The notes under the pieces are model-generated. The model worked only from the letters and a program-made list of their open reading frames with translations, was not told the DNA's origin and ran no database searches. A program made the translations under genes and the position numbers. Positions 35,774-46,617 of a stretch of 64,000 nt of DNA are shown here, piece after piece (positions within the stretch are counted from its first letter, which is position 1; every line of letters begins with the position of its first letter). This DNA is from Thelonectria olida (Eukaryota; Ascomycota; Sordariomycetes; Hypocreales; Nectriaceae). The stretch lies in contig JAGPYM010000016.1 of NCBI GenBank assembly GCA_020736575.1, forward strand, positions 496,001 to 560,000. Reading direction: 5' to 3'.

Positions 35774-35916
35774 AATAAGTTGGCGAGGATGGGAGGAGTG
35801 ATGTATGGTTGAGTAGTTTATTTCCTGATATTAGTTGGTAAGCTCTCTGTATTGTAGCTTTCTAGCAACTGGCGTTATAATACATGTATCTAGATTTATG
35901 TGCTTGGGCACCTTGA

Positions 35917-37042
35917 TCATGACTGAGCCAACTTTTGTGCATTCTCACCCATCATCTGATAATGAAACTCTGTCACCGGGTTTTCCATCTGCTTGATGAT
36001 TCTCTCGACCCTATCCAGTAGGTACGGCTCCGGATTGCACTCATGATGATCAACGCTCTCAGACGCCCGGCCAATATCGTGTATGATCAAACTCGCCATT
36101 TTCCGCCGCAGCCCGACGATGCTGTCTTGGACATCCGCGGGGTTTGGTAACGGCCAAAGCCCGGCCCTGGCAAGACAGAAGGTCATTGACCCGAGAATCA
36201 TGGACTCGCATCGATGCGGCCCCATCCACTCTGCGTACCGACACCATCTGGGCCTTTCGTCGACGACGATGAGCGTTTCTACCATGTCGCGGAAGATTGC
36301 GAGAAGGGCCTGGATGGTGTTTATCCGAATCGTATCGATTCTCTCTGGGTTCGGGATTAGTGGCTGCGGTTCACTTCAATGCCATGGCGTGAAACATACC
36401 GATGATGTCTGGGGGCATTCTCAGATCTTGGAACTCGTCATCATCGGCACCAAGAGGCCCCTCAGTTTCCAACAACAACTTGTGTGCAATCCTCATAAAC
36501 AGTTCTTTTCGCCCAAATTCCCAGGCGATCCACATTGCTTTTGCCAGCGCAGTCTGAGATTCTCGAGCGTCGTCCTCGATTGAAGCCATCCAGCCGTTGA
36601 CCCACGGACCGAGAATCTGCGTGCCATCGTAGTAGTTCGTCAGGACAGTGAGGTCGTAGAGGTCTTCGATGGGCAGTGTGTTCGGCACTCGATGGAGCTG
36701 GCCGTGGCAGATGTGTAAAAAGATGGCTAGCGGGACGACCTTGTCTGCCGGAAGCTTGACTCGCCAATCTCGCGTCTTTGTCGTCGGCCGGGACTCTTTG
36801 AAGTTGCCAAAGAGCATCCTCTCGAAGACGGGCGAGACTCGGGCAAGGGTTCGAGAGCAGACTGTGAAGATGATGAGGTTTGCTTCATTTCCTTGGCCCA
36901 CTTGCAATTCCACGTCGCCATGGGGGTCGAATTCGATCGGTTCGGTGTTGTTATTGCGGAACATGGTTTTCGGTTCGTGAGTTATGGATGTCATTTGGTT
37001 GGATGAGATGTTGGTCTGCTTGGTGAATCCATCTTGAATCAA
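35917..37042 (-). CDS. BTB/POZ-domain protein, 356 aa
   Basis: Exons 37042..36400 and 36344..35917 total 357 codons; the intron is GTATGT...CAG, 55 nt. The N-terminal part matches a fungal BTB/POZ protein-interaction domain. It has GDVELQVG and IFTVCSRTLARVSPVFERMLFGNFKES, then VKLPADKVVPLAIFLHICHGQL, and a helical DLYDLTVLTNYYDGTQILGPWV segment. The C-terminal half is helical with WCRYAEWMG and ends in QKLAQS. Such proteins often act as adaptors, but there is no second known domain here. The start could instead be an internal Met (MTSITH or MFRNNN) because the first 30 residues are outside the domain. Confidence 0.82.
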
Positions 37043-37842
37043 TACGTATTCTTCGCGAGAACTTATAACTGCTCTTCACTTTCAGCTGTCTACGACAAGA
37101 CACTCCTTCTCCAACGATAGCCGAAAGGCCTCCCCCTGACAGCCTAATAATAGAAAAGCCAAGAAACTTCTCTTCTCTCTCGAAGCTCGGACCGTGGCTG
37201 AGAGAGCCTTCCCAGGCCACATCTCGAGAGGCCAAAATGGGATGGACCCGTTCGTGAATGTCGTGCAAATGACCCGATTGGCCCATGTGAGCGCGGTTGA
37301 GCCACTAGAAGACAATGTCTGCGGCCCAGGACTTCGTATACGAGAAAATTCTAGCACGGACAGAGCGGTTTCGCCAGTCCAACGCGTTTGGAACGAGTTG
37401 GTGGGCGCTATTATTAGAGATGGACCGTTTATGCTGCCCATTCGGCCTCTGCTCGCTCTATTTCAAAGCATAGCAGAGAGAACTTTTCATTTCTTTTGCG
37501 ACCGTGTTCATCTTTGCGACTCTTGGCATTGAACGGCTTCGCCTCCCCTTTCCATCACTCCACAACGGGGACGGGATCCTCGGGAGCCGATCGCCAATGA
37601 GATGGGATGGAACGGGACGAAGAACGGATTGCGACCGAGTCAGTGAAGATAAACATAAAGACGCGTTAGCGAGGGTTTAAAATAGACATTGGGCTGAAAT
37701 AACCACGCTTCCCACGTGCGACGGACCGTGGTGGACCTGATACTGCGAACTGTGCATAATTAATGACATGACTACCCTGAGAGCATACATGACGCAGATT
37801 GATTAATCAGTCTACATGGAACTCTCTGAAGACGACCCGCAC
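37043..37842. other. intergenic
   Basis: About 800 bp forming the 5' flank of the BTB gene and 3' flank of the next minus-strand gene. An open plus-strand frame at 37194-37532 lacks family marks and is not called. Confidence 0.4.
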
Positions 37843-39063
37843 TCAAAAGCGTCTCCTCCTCCAGGCCACTTTATTGTTCTCCTCTTCCTCTCCCACCTCT
37901 TCGTCTTCTTCTCCTTCTTCCTCCTCATCGTCCGTCTCACCCCCCGGCTTGTTCGATAACTTATATCCCTGAAACTCAATGTTCTTATCAATACAAGGGA
38001 ATTGGTAAGCCAAGCCAGCAAATTTGGTGCAGTTGTCGTTCAGAAAGTCGAGGTGTCCGCATTCCGGTTCAAAGCTTCGGCCCTCGCCCGTCTCGCGGCC
38101 TCGAAGCAGGTAATACACTCGGCGAGAGAGCGATGGGGCAAGCTTTCGTTTTTTCGCATCCTTTCCTTTCTGGTTTCGGCCGGTAGCATTGGTCGTAGCC
38201 GGTTTCAACCTCTTCTTCCCGTTGCCCTTTCGACTAACGTCGGAAGAGTCATAGTCGCCTTCCAGTAGGTTCCATTCCTCTTCCTCTTCCTCGTCCGCCA
38301 CAGCGTATTTTTTATTGGGCATCATGGCGTCCAAAATTTCTTCAGAAAGGCTCAAGATCATGGTGCCTTCTATCAATCCGAAGTGGTAGGTTGCTTTCAT
38401 GGTGCCATGTTTATCGCTGGTAATGTCCATGCTCAGCCCATAACAGCATTGCGATTCCCAGCCTTTTTCGGCTTCTTTGCATCGAACAAGGTATGAGCCC
38501 TGGCACCGTTGGATGTCGAAGGAATCAAAAGCTGCCTTCTTCGTAGTCGCGCCCTTCTTGGGTTTCGGCATGTTCTTCTGGCTCGATCTTTAGACGAATT
38601 CTCGGTGCTGTTCCATCCTCCTTTCCCGTAGAACTTCCACTGTTCTCTGCGCCAGGACTCCGTCCACTGAGGGCCTTCTCCGCACGTGTTTATGAATCTT
38701 GCTGTCCAGAATATGGACTTCGGCTTCATCCCATCCGATGGCCAGGGCAGGCCGGTTCATTCCATCCCCACCCGCTCTGTAAAGTCCAGGAATCTTTTCG
38801 GCCTTGAGGTGAACATCTATTCTGCTAGTCAAGTCCAGTTGTAGAGTCAGTGGCTCGGGTGTTTTGTTTGGATCTGGTTGGCCATTGGTCAGGAAATAGT
38901 GTTCTAAGAAATGGTCTACGTCGCAACTCGCTCGTTGACTCGGGGTTTTGCATGTGGTGAACTCGTCGTCTTTTCGTCGCTTCTCTGCTGCCATAACTCG
39001 ACGGTTCGCGGACGAAGACATGATGTTTGACCGATGTTTTCGGACACTCCAGACTTGAGACAA
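37843..39063 (-). pseudogene. gene of unknown function interrupted by one in-frame TAA
   Basis: Two long minus-strand frames, 39063..38590 (157 aa) and 38571..37843 (242 aa), are in the same frame, separated by one TAA (38592-38590) and six sense codons. Read together they form one protein of about 400 residues. The N half is basic (RRVMAAEKRRK) with a structured middle (YRAGGDGMNRPALAIGWDEAEVHIL). The C half has a Cys-containing core (QRCQGSYLVRCKEAEKGWESQCCYGLSMDI), a basic Lys-rich linker and an acidic tail ending in RRRRF. A start at 39021 (MSSSANRR) is also possible. Alternatives are two separate genes 18 nt apart, or a sequencing error. I do not recognise a family. Confidence 0.55.
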
Positions 39064-39922
39064 GTTCTCGGTCTGTGGTCTCCAGGGTGATGATATTAGC
39101 TCCCCTCGTCATTAATGATTGTTTAATGACGGAGGAACATTTCAAAAGTTTGGTCCCATACTGATGACGCCACACCGTCGCACCCCTATAAGTTACCTAG
39201 GGATACATAGCCATTAGGACGGCTTGCTTATCCCCTCCCCTACAACCCCTATATTTTCAAAGACCTTTAGAGGTTTGGGACGCCTGTAGCAATTTGCTAG
39301 TGGACTTGATGGGTGCTATAGCTCTCGAGCTTGTAGGGGTATTGAGATGTATGATGTATCTTATGTATTTAGCCTCTCTCTAATTGGCTGCTCTGAAAAT
39401 GTGGCTGGAGATTGGGACAAACCGTTTGAAATGCTCCTCCGTACCTATGTCGCTAAACATAATTGCTTTTTCCGGCGACCAGTACCATCACCTCTACATT
39501 CCAAATCAGATGGTCTAACAAGATAATTCCTGGGAAGTGCTAGAAAGGGCAGCTGTTCGCTGAGACGCAACGACTGTGGAGATGCAATGGTCAAATCTCA
39601 AGCATCAGACCCAATTCTGTGTTTTGTAGAGAAAGCGATGGATGGTAGGTGGTGCTCTTTGCTCGAATGAAGCTGAAGGAGAACAACGATAAAATATCTA
39701 ATCACAGTGCACCTGCGAGGCTGCCACGTCGGCCACTGAAGAGTTGACGGCATTTGAAATCTTGGACTTGGATCATCTGCATCACTATGCATCTAGACTA
39801 TGCCTCAGGCTATGACTATTACTGGGGACCAACATGATGATCCCAAATGAGGTGCAAACTCCGTTCCCGTTTCAGTTCCTATTCATTTTCTCAATTTTGC
39901 CTCAATTCTTAGCTGGAGTATA
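39064..39922. other. divergent intergenic region
   Basis: About 860 bp between the split minus-strand gene and the next plus-strand gene. It is mildly AT-rich, with no supportable gene. Confidence 0.4.
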
Positions 39923-41407
39923 ATGCTCTTCTTCGTCGCCCTCTGCCTCTGGGTCAGTCGGTCGCTCGCCGAAATCTCAACTTCACTCGAGGGCTGGCAG
40001 TTGAAGATGACAGTCGCTCGAGCTGGGACATCTTGTGGAGCTGTGTCTCTACTATTTTCGCCTGCACATGGGCAGCACTACATGAAAATGTGCCTGCGCG
40101 CAATGAATCTCTCTTCCGGGCCGGAGTCAGAAAATCCTTCATGTGCTTTGTCGCACTCATGGCGCCGGAGATAACCTCTTGGGTTGCCGTCCAGCAACTC
40201 TGGCTAGCCAAATCGACAAGGGACCGTTGCAACTCATCTCAAACTAACAGAGACAGACAAACCAAAGAGCCAACCTCTTACCGACGAGCGCCCGCGTTGG
40301 AGCATGCTGGAGGCAACAAACTCGATCCAGTTAACACACAGTGGTCACTGGCTCAGTGCTTCTGTATTATCATGGGCGGCGTGGCCTTGCAGACCGAGGA
40401 CGACTGGACCTATATCATAGAGCAAAGAAATGCCCACACTCTGATTGAGGCTGGCTTTATCAGGTCCTCCGACTTTAGAGATCGCGATGTCGAAGACCGG
40501 TCTAAAGCGGATTCATTCGCAAAAGCCTTTACGGTTGTTCAGAGTCTATGGACTCTCATCAATATCATATCGAGAGCAGCATACGACCTACCCATTTCAC
40601 CCATCGAGTTATTGGCCGTGTCATATGTGGCTTGCGGTCTTATAACGTATGCCTGCTGGTGGTGCAAGCCCAAGGATATGTGCACGCCCATCACAATCAT
40701 GTTGCGATGCGCTCGGGACGACTTGCCAAAGGAACTCGCAGACATAACAGATGCACGCCCACAGTACTGGGTGCATCTCCGAGCAGTCCCCCTTGAGGAA
40801 AACATGTGGTCTCTACCAAAGATGCTTCAACAGTGGGGTGCAAGTACATTCGGGGAAGAGACATCACGGGCGCCGATGGGAGAGAGTGCTATCGGCCCCC
40901 GTGTGCGTGTGGAAATGATGATGGATGCTTTTGCCTTTCTTGCGGCCGGTCTTTTCTGTGGCACCCACCTTGCTGCGTAAGTTTTCGAGACACTCTGGCA
41001 TTGTAAACGATGAGTCTGGGCTTGATTTGCAGATGGTGCGTTTCAATCTACATGTACTTACCTGCGATAGATGGAATTTCCCATTTCCAACACAGACCGA
41101 ACAGACCGCATGGCGAGTGTTTTCACTCGTGTCGCTTTCGCTGGCCGCTTTCACCTACATTCACGGTCAGACACCGCTGGTCGCGAGACTATTGGCCGGC
41201 AAAGTCTCTCTGCCGTCTTGGCTGAAGAAGTTGGCGAATTCTGATCTTCCTTTTACACGGCTAGAGCTATATGTTGCAGCGTTATTTGAGTTGGCGTACG
41301 CATTTTCACGCCTCGGAGTTTTTGCACTGACGATAGCGTCGTTGCGAGCTCTTCCGGCGCGTTCGTTCGTATCTGTTAGTTCAGTATCATCAATACCCCA
41401 TTACTGA
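39923..41407 (+). CDS. polytopic membrane protein of unknown function, 5' end uncertain
   Basis: The body is clear: 39990-40976 and 41071..41407 joined by a GTAAGT...TAG intron of 94 nt. It opens with DDSRSSWDILWSCVSTIFACTWAALHENVPA, then FMCFVALMAPEITSWVAVQQL, LPISPIELLAVSYVACGLITYACWW, AFAFLAAGLFCGTHLAA, WRVFSLVSLSLAAF, and a last helix ending in SIPHY. This is a common ascomycete membrane-protein family without known function. A Met at 39923 with a signal-peptide-like start (MLFFVALCLW) is in another frame. It would need a lost base near 39990-40005 or an intron I cannot place; the body frame has no usable ATG upstream. Confidence 0.72.
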
Positions 41408-42090
41408 AGGAGTATCGCTGGCTTATAGGGCCAGATCTCTAGAATCTGTGTATGGGCGAGAGGAATAAAAGTCGGAAAGGCTAAGAGGAAATCGATGAGA
41501 CTATGACACTGTGAACACATCTTCGCCTTTGTGACAGCAACACGATCTTATGGAGCGAACAGCTTATATAATAGTGGCACGCTATCAAGCCAGATCCTCG
41601 CACATGCTCATCGAGTTTACTGCAATGCGACATCATGCTCAGTGACGTCGGAAACCAGGGCTTATTTTGCGCCACTGCCGCATCTGAAACACACCATTTA
41701 CTTTGTCCTGCTCAACAATAATGAGGCAACTAGGCAACTCTTCCATCCCCCTGGTTAAATGCTGGAGGCTGCCACACCATCTTCATGACCCCCACTTTCC
41801 GCTGATGACGTTGATCTCGCTCCAGAACCGGTTTTGACAGGGATACCAACCCTCCAATACCAAGAAGCACATCACATTGCATAATCGATGTCACTACCGG
41901 GACTGCATAATTCGACCGATGACTGGTAACCATGTGCCACATGAGGCTGTGCATGACGTATCTATCTTGGCTCAATTGTGTAGGTATAAAGCTTTGAGAG
42001 CGTCCTGTTGCGTGTTACGCGTCCAGTCTGCATCAACTCAAGTTCTGCTGTATCATTTTCGTGCCTACTGAAGACATCGCAAATTTCGCA
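41408..42090. other. intergenic
   Basis: About 680 bp: 3' flank of the membrane-protein gene and promoter of the small gene at 42091. No other gene is seen. Confidence 0.4.
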
Positions 42091-42608
42091 ATGGAGTGGA
42101 CAAAGAAAACCTACAACGACCAATACGAGAAATGGGTGCCGTGGATGGAAGACCTGTACCTCCGCTGGTTCACCAATGACAACAAGGCCAGCTATACTAC
42201 CAAAGGTCCGTCTCTTCCCCCTACACTCTGAACCTGTTTCCATTTTCCTGTATCTAACCTAGACACACAGACACCCTCGGAAAGACGAAAGTAACGGGCG
42301 TCGAACAAGTCGATAACCTCCAAGACGGCGTAAACAACCTCGCCGCCGGACAAGTTGGACAAGGCGGCCTCCTCCAGCCCGTTGGCGACATGGCGTCTAG
42401 GGAGGGCATGAATCGAGCCGAGCGCCAGGGCAAGGACAATGACGGTGGTTATGTCCCCGCGCAGGCGCCCGGGTCTGCCGCTATGAATGACGGTGCGACG
42501 GCGTTGGCAGATGCTGGAAAGGGCGTTGCTGACAAGACGACCGAGGGTGTCAAGGGTGCTGGAGGCTTTGTTGGAGGGTTGCTTGGGGGAGGTAACAGGA
42601 AGGCTTAA
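42091..42608 (+). CDS. small Gly/Ala/Gln-rich protein, 150 aa
   Basis: Exons 42091..42205 and 42271..42608 total 151 codons; the acceptor CACACAG is preceded by a CTAAC branch point. The N-terminal third is aromatic and charged (YNDQYEKWVPWMEDLYLRWFTNDNKASY). The middle is VTGVEQVDNLQDGVNNLAAGQVGQGGLLQPVGDMASREGMNRAERQGKD. The C terminus is a Gly/Ala-rich repeat-like helix (ADAGKGVADKTTEGVKGAGGFVGGLLGGG). There is no signal peptide. I recall similar short proteins of unknown role in many Sordariomycetes. The LEA-like composition of the tail suggests a disordered or stress-related protein, which is inference. Confidence 0.75.
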
Positions 42609-43013
42609 GATATTGGGGGTTCAGGTTGGGAGATATTGATACCACGGGCTTGATGTTATCAGGTCCAACAGGCTGGAGTTATTGGGAGCATACGACTATA
42701 CGCATCCGACTATACGCATCATACTATGAACAGAACCCTTTCGCTTTTACACTTAGGCTCTTGCCCATCCAACACAAATCATTTGACTCCACCAGTGGCA
42801 TTTGAAATTATGTCTTGATAGGAATAGGTAGAGGTTAGGGATAGGAATTTGAATTAAGATATTTATTTATCGTTGTATAAAAGTATGAGCTTCGCAGTCT
42901 GGTCCTTTGCAAGTCAAGACAATAATAGTGTCACAAGAATAGATTGTCCCCTTTTCTTATAGTTTTATACCGATGGCTGAGTGATCAGAAGAGGTCTGGA
43001 AGAGACCCCATTC
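42609..43013. other. intergenic, convergent gene ends
   Basis: About 400 bp of 3' flanks. A 14-bp unit (CGACTATACGCATC) is tandemly duplicated at 42693-42720. Confidence 0.5.
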
Positions 43014-45101
43014 TTAGACCTGGTGCTCACCCTTGACGTCGTTGGAGTTGGACTCGCCGTCAGCGCTGTGGGTGTGAGCGGTGCTAGAGCCAAGGCTGTA
43101 GTCATCCTCGCCGCTGAGCTCCTCAAGGGACTTGCGAGCAGTCTCGGGGATGAGCAGGGTGGTGAAGCAGCCGAGAAGCATGAAGAGGGCGTAGATCTCG
43201 AGGACGTGGTCCATCCAGGGAGCAGCGTTGTCCTTGGTCGCGCCGTGAGTGCGAAGGGTGGAGATGGCACCCTGGCCGATGATGGAGCCGATCTTGCCCG
43301 AGGCGGCAGAGATACCGTGCGAGGTAGATCGATAGCGGGTGGGGAAGACCTCACCGGGAACGATGAAGGTAGTAGTGTTGGGGCCTGATATCAAGTTAGA
43401 GACTGTTGTCTAAAGGTTAGGACTTATGACAGGAGACGTACCGAAGTTGAAGAAGAACTGAGCAAGAACGTAGATGGCAAGAAGACCGTTGGAAGAAATG
43501 TGGTTGTAAGCAAAACCCATGACGATGAAAAGAATGGTCAGGATGACGAAACCCATCATCTGAATAGTCTTGCGGCCAAGGGTGTCGATGGTAGCAACAG
43601 AGACCCAGTATCCAGGAACAGCACCGGCGAGGACGATGATGATGTTGCCAACGGCCGTGTTGTGCAGGTACTCGTAGACGTTGTGGGCATTCTTGGTAGA
43701 GTATCCGATGACCTCGAGAATGGTACCGTTATTCAACGAGAGACCATAATAGGCCACATCGAGGCAGAACCATGAGCCAGCGGTTCCGAGGAGCAGGAGG
43801 AAGTTCTTAGACTGGGAGTAGTGGCGGCAGAAGTCTCTCCAGCTGGCCTTGGGGACCTCGAGGTTCTCGCGAGCAACCTTCTGGGCCTCGGCGCGGGTGA
43901 CCTCATCGGGATTGGACTCGCGCTTGCCGTTGACGTAGGCCTTGACATCGTCGTCGGCCTTCTCGACGTCGCGGGCAATGTCGAAGGTGTAACGGGGGGT
44001 CTCGGGGATGGTAAGACGGTCTTGTGTGAGACAAAGTGTTAGCCAACGGTGTCACGCGAGCATGCCAAGCTTGCCAAGTCTGCCAAGCGATGCCAAGAGA
44101 GGCACGGAAGACGCCAATGGAACAACATAAAATTCGGGCTTGACTTACAGTACAGAGCAATGCAGGCGGGAACGGCACCGAAGCCGACCAGGGTGCGCCA
44201 CATCTTGTCCACGGCAACCTGGCAGGTGCCAGTACAGTGGGCAATATCAGGAGAGCCCTTGAGCTGGTCCTTGAAGCCGAGAGTGAGGAAGATCATGACA
44301 AGGGCACCGACAAATTGGCCTGTAGAGAAAAGACGTCAAGGGTTAGCGATTGTCTAAAACGAGGGCAATTCGATGGTACAACTCACCAATTCCCTGCATG
44401 GCAAAAACGGCAGCCATCATAGCGCCTCTCCACTTCTTTTGAGCGAACCTGCAAGGCTGTGGTTAGTTTTGTCTGTTCTGTGATGTCGATGTTGTGATTG
44501 CCTGCCGACCGCGGATGTCGACTCGGACGGCCACAACACAATCAAATGAGAAGACAACTTACTCGGAGGTAATAATGGAAGAAAGAGGGTAGTCACCACC
44601 GATACCAACGCCCATCAGCACACGCCAGAAGATAATGATACCGATGACGGAGCAGGAAGGCGAGCCGCTGGATAGAGACTGGGCGAGCGTAGCAAAGATG
44701 ATGACGATGAGCTCAAGACCGTACATGCGCTTTCGGCCGACAATATCAGCCAGCATACCGAAGCCGAGCTGACCAACCACAGTACCGGCCGAGGTGGACA
44801 GCTTGACAGCGTTGTCGGAGGGCACGGGCAGCTTGCCCTTATTGTCGCCATAGTAGACAATGCCCAGCATGATGGTCAGCATGGACACGACAAAGATGTC
44901 GTACGAGTCAGTAAAGAAACCAACACCGGCGACAACGCAGGCGCGGACGTGGTACCAGCCGAAGGGAGCCTTGTCGATCTCGGCGAGGGCCAGACGACGA
45001 CGCTCGTTGGGGTCGGCAATGTGGGTGAAGTCGTTGTGGAAGTTGTGGAAGGCATTGTTGCCGCCGGAGGTCTTGGCGACCTTGGCCTGTGGTTCAGCCA
45101 T
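43014..45101 (-). CDS. PHO84: high-affinity inorganic phosphate transporter (Pho84-like), 573 aa
   Basis: Plasma-membrane H+/phosphate symporter of the MFS PHS family. Exons 45101..44563, 44448..44387, 44319..44149, 44020..43442 and 43384..43014 total 574 codons. Marks include FTDSYDIFVVSMLTIMLG in helix 1, GQLGFGMLADIVGRKRMYG, the PHS signature GVGIGGDYPLSSIITSE split by intron 1, IPETPRYTFDIARD at the start of the central loop, and GEVFPTRYRSTSHGISAASGKIG in the C half. The central cytosolic loop is about 65 residues. Exon 2 is only 62 nt. Intron 3 is longest (128 nt) and carries four TGCCAAG repeats. Two CACGTT motifs lie 340-375 bp upstream of the ATG, consistent with phosphate-starvation control by a Pho4/NUC-1-type bHLH factor; that regulation is inferred. 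Confidence 0.95.
44063..44097. repeat. four TGCCAAG repeats in a phosphate-transporter intron
   Basis: TGCCAAG occurs at 44063, 44072, 44081 and 44091 (spacing 9, 9, 10) in the 128-nt third intron. It could be a regulatory-protein site array or a small slippage product. Confidence 0.8.
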
Positions 45102-46617
45102 TGTTGATTAAAGTATTAATTTGCGTGCTTCTCTCTTCAAAGGGGAGTAATGAGGGAGATTCTGTCGCAAGAGACAGAAGCTTGAGAAGAGAAGGAGAGA
45201 TTATGTAGAACCTCTTGAGCTACTTTGGAGCGAACAAATCTGATCGAAACACAGACTGATTGTAGGAGATGCCAGAGCAATTAAATATGATAGGGGACAT
45301 GGGACATGCGGCATGGGGGGGTGGATATGAGCGAGCGACGGGAGAGATCTCTTGGCCAGTCTTGGGCTCTTGGCTGACACACGCAACAACGCCGAGATAC
45401 TGGGGCCCCTTGTCTCCGAGGGATTGAAAAAAGGAAGCCAACGTGCATCGAGAAGGAGCCCAGGTGCAGGTAACGTGTACCATGTTCAGGTGTACACGAG
45501 TTGGGCATGGCGACGGACTAACACGGCACGACACTGCGCAATTGTTACCGACAGGCGATGTCCCGGATTCAATAAATTGACTAATTCATTCATTCGCGTT
45601 GTCGTCCCGGTATCGAAAAGCGTTAACAAACTGACAGGACGATGGGTATGCAAAACGCCTGCAAACCAGTCTCGGTATAGCATTCTGGCACGAGACAGCT
45701 TCTCCTCGATATACAGCGGACCAATCAGACGCGAGCATCTACCCCCGTGTTCTTGGACGCCCAGTCTCTTGGCCACATCCTTGGCATCTCGATAGCCGCG
45801 TATCCGCCTCTAATGCAAGTTTGCAATTAGCATCATCGAGGACAAGGGGCCCCCAGGGCTCAGTTCGGCACTGACGGCATCGAAGCTGTGTGATTTGGGC
45901 ATGCGAGTGCTGGACCCGTGGGACTGGAGTGAAGCCATCCGCCCCGAACACACGGGAGCCAAGCCTGAAAAAGAAGCCTTATGCGGCTCTGTTGCGCATC
46001 AGTCTGCCCGTCGACGAGTGGTTCGACTGTCTAATTCTAAATACACACCGAGCTGAGGCTGCGCTGCGTGCGACTAAGCGTGTTGCTGGTTGACTTGTTC
46101 CCCTTTCGGGACACCGAGAGGCAGAATAGATTGCAACGGCCATGGTCGCAGCACGCCTTTTCGTTGGTTGAAGCGGCACGATTTTGCCGTTTGGAAGCTG
46201 ATCGTGTCCATCTCGACCTTTCCATTGCGTTCATCTGGCCTTTTCAGAGGCGAAACGATGCGTTGAAGCGTGAAAACCTCCTTCTTTTATTTAGCCACCC
46301 CACCCGCAATATCTCTCGAAGTGTCACCCGTGTCACCCTCTTTTAAGCCTATTTTTTCGCTTTTCTTCTTTCTTGTCAGCCTGTTCAGTCTCCTCTTGTC
46401 TGCATGCGCTCGTGCGCGTCCTCAGACCCATCCGTGGCCCAGCCCTTCCCTCGCCTCTTCGCCTCTTCGCCTCTTCCGCCCGGATCTGCATCCTTTTTAC
46501 TCTCTTTGTTGTAGGGACTCTGCTGGACGTGCTGTGGCTTATCAATCCATTCTCCCCTCCCACTTTCTATTCTCACCATACCATCACATTGTCGTCAATC
46601 GTCACATCATCATCGTC
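45102..46617. other. 1.5-kb divergent intergenic region
   Basis: Promoters of the phosphate transporter (minus) and the GNAT-like gene (plus). Pyrimidine-rich leader sequence precedes the ATG at 46618. An upstream in-frame Met at 46270 is possible, but the peptide between looks like translated leader and not protein. Confidence 0.45.
45440..45477 (-). promoter_or_regulatory. two CACGTT motifs upstream of phosphate transporter
   Basis: CACGTT on the minus strand at 45445-45440 and 45477-45472. Pho4-type factors bind CACGTG and CACGTT in promoters of phosphate-responsive genes. Their position fits, but such short motifs also occur by chance. Confidence 0.35.

Noticed and set aside
38575..38595. 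18-nt GT...AG segment as an intron across the in-frame stop
   Set aside because: Far below the minimum size for a spliceosomal intron in fungi.
42816..42850. TTAGGG as telomere-like repeat
   Set aside because: Only a single copy occurs, inside ordinary 3' flank.
46270..46617. Upstream in-frame Met extending the GNAT-like protein by 116 residues
   Set aside because: The extension is Ser/Pro/Leu-rich pyrimidine leader sequence typical of fungal 5' UTRs; the Met at 46618 gives a normal start.
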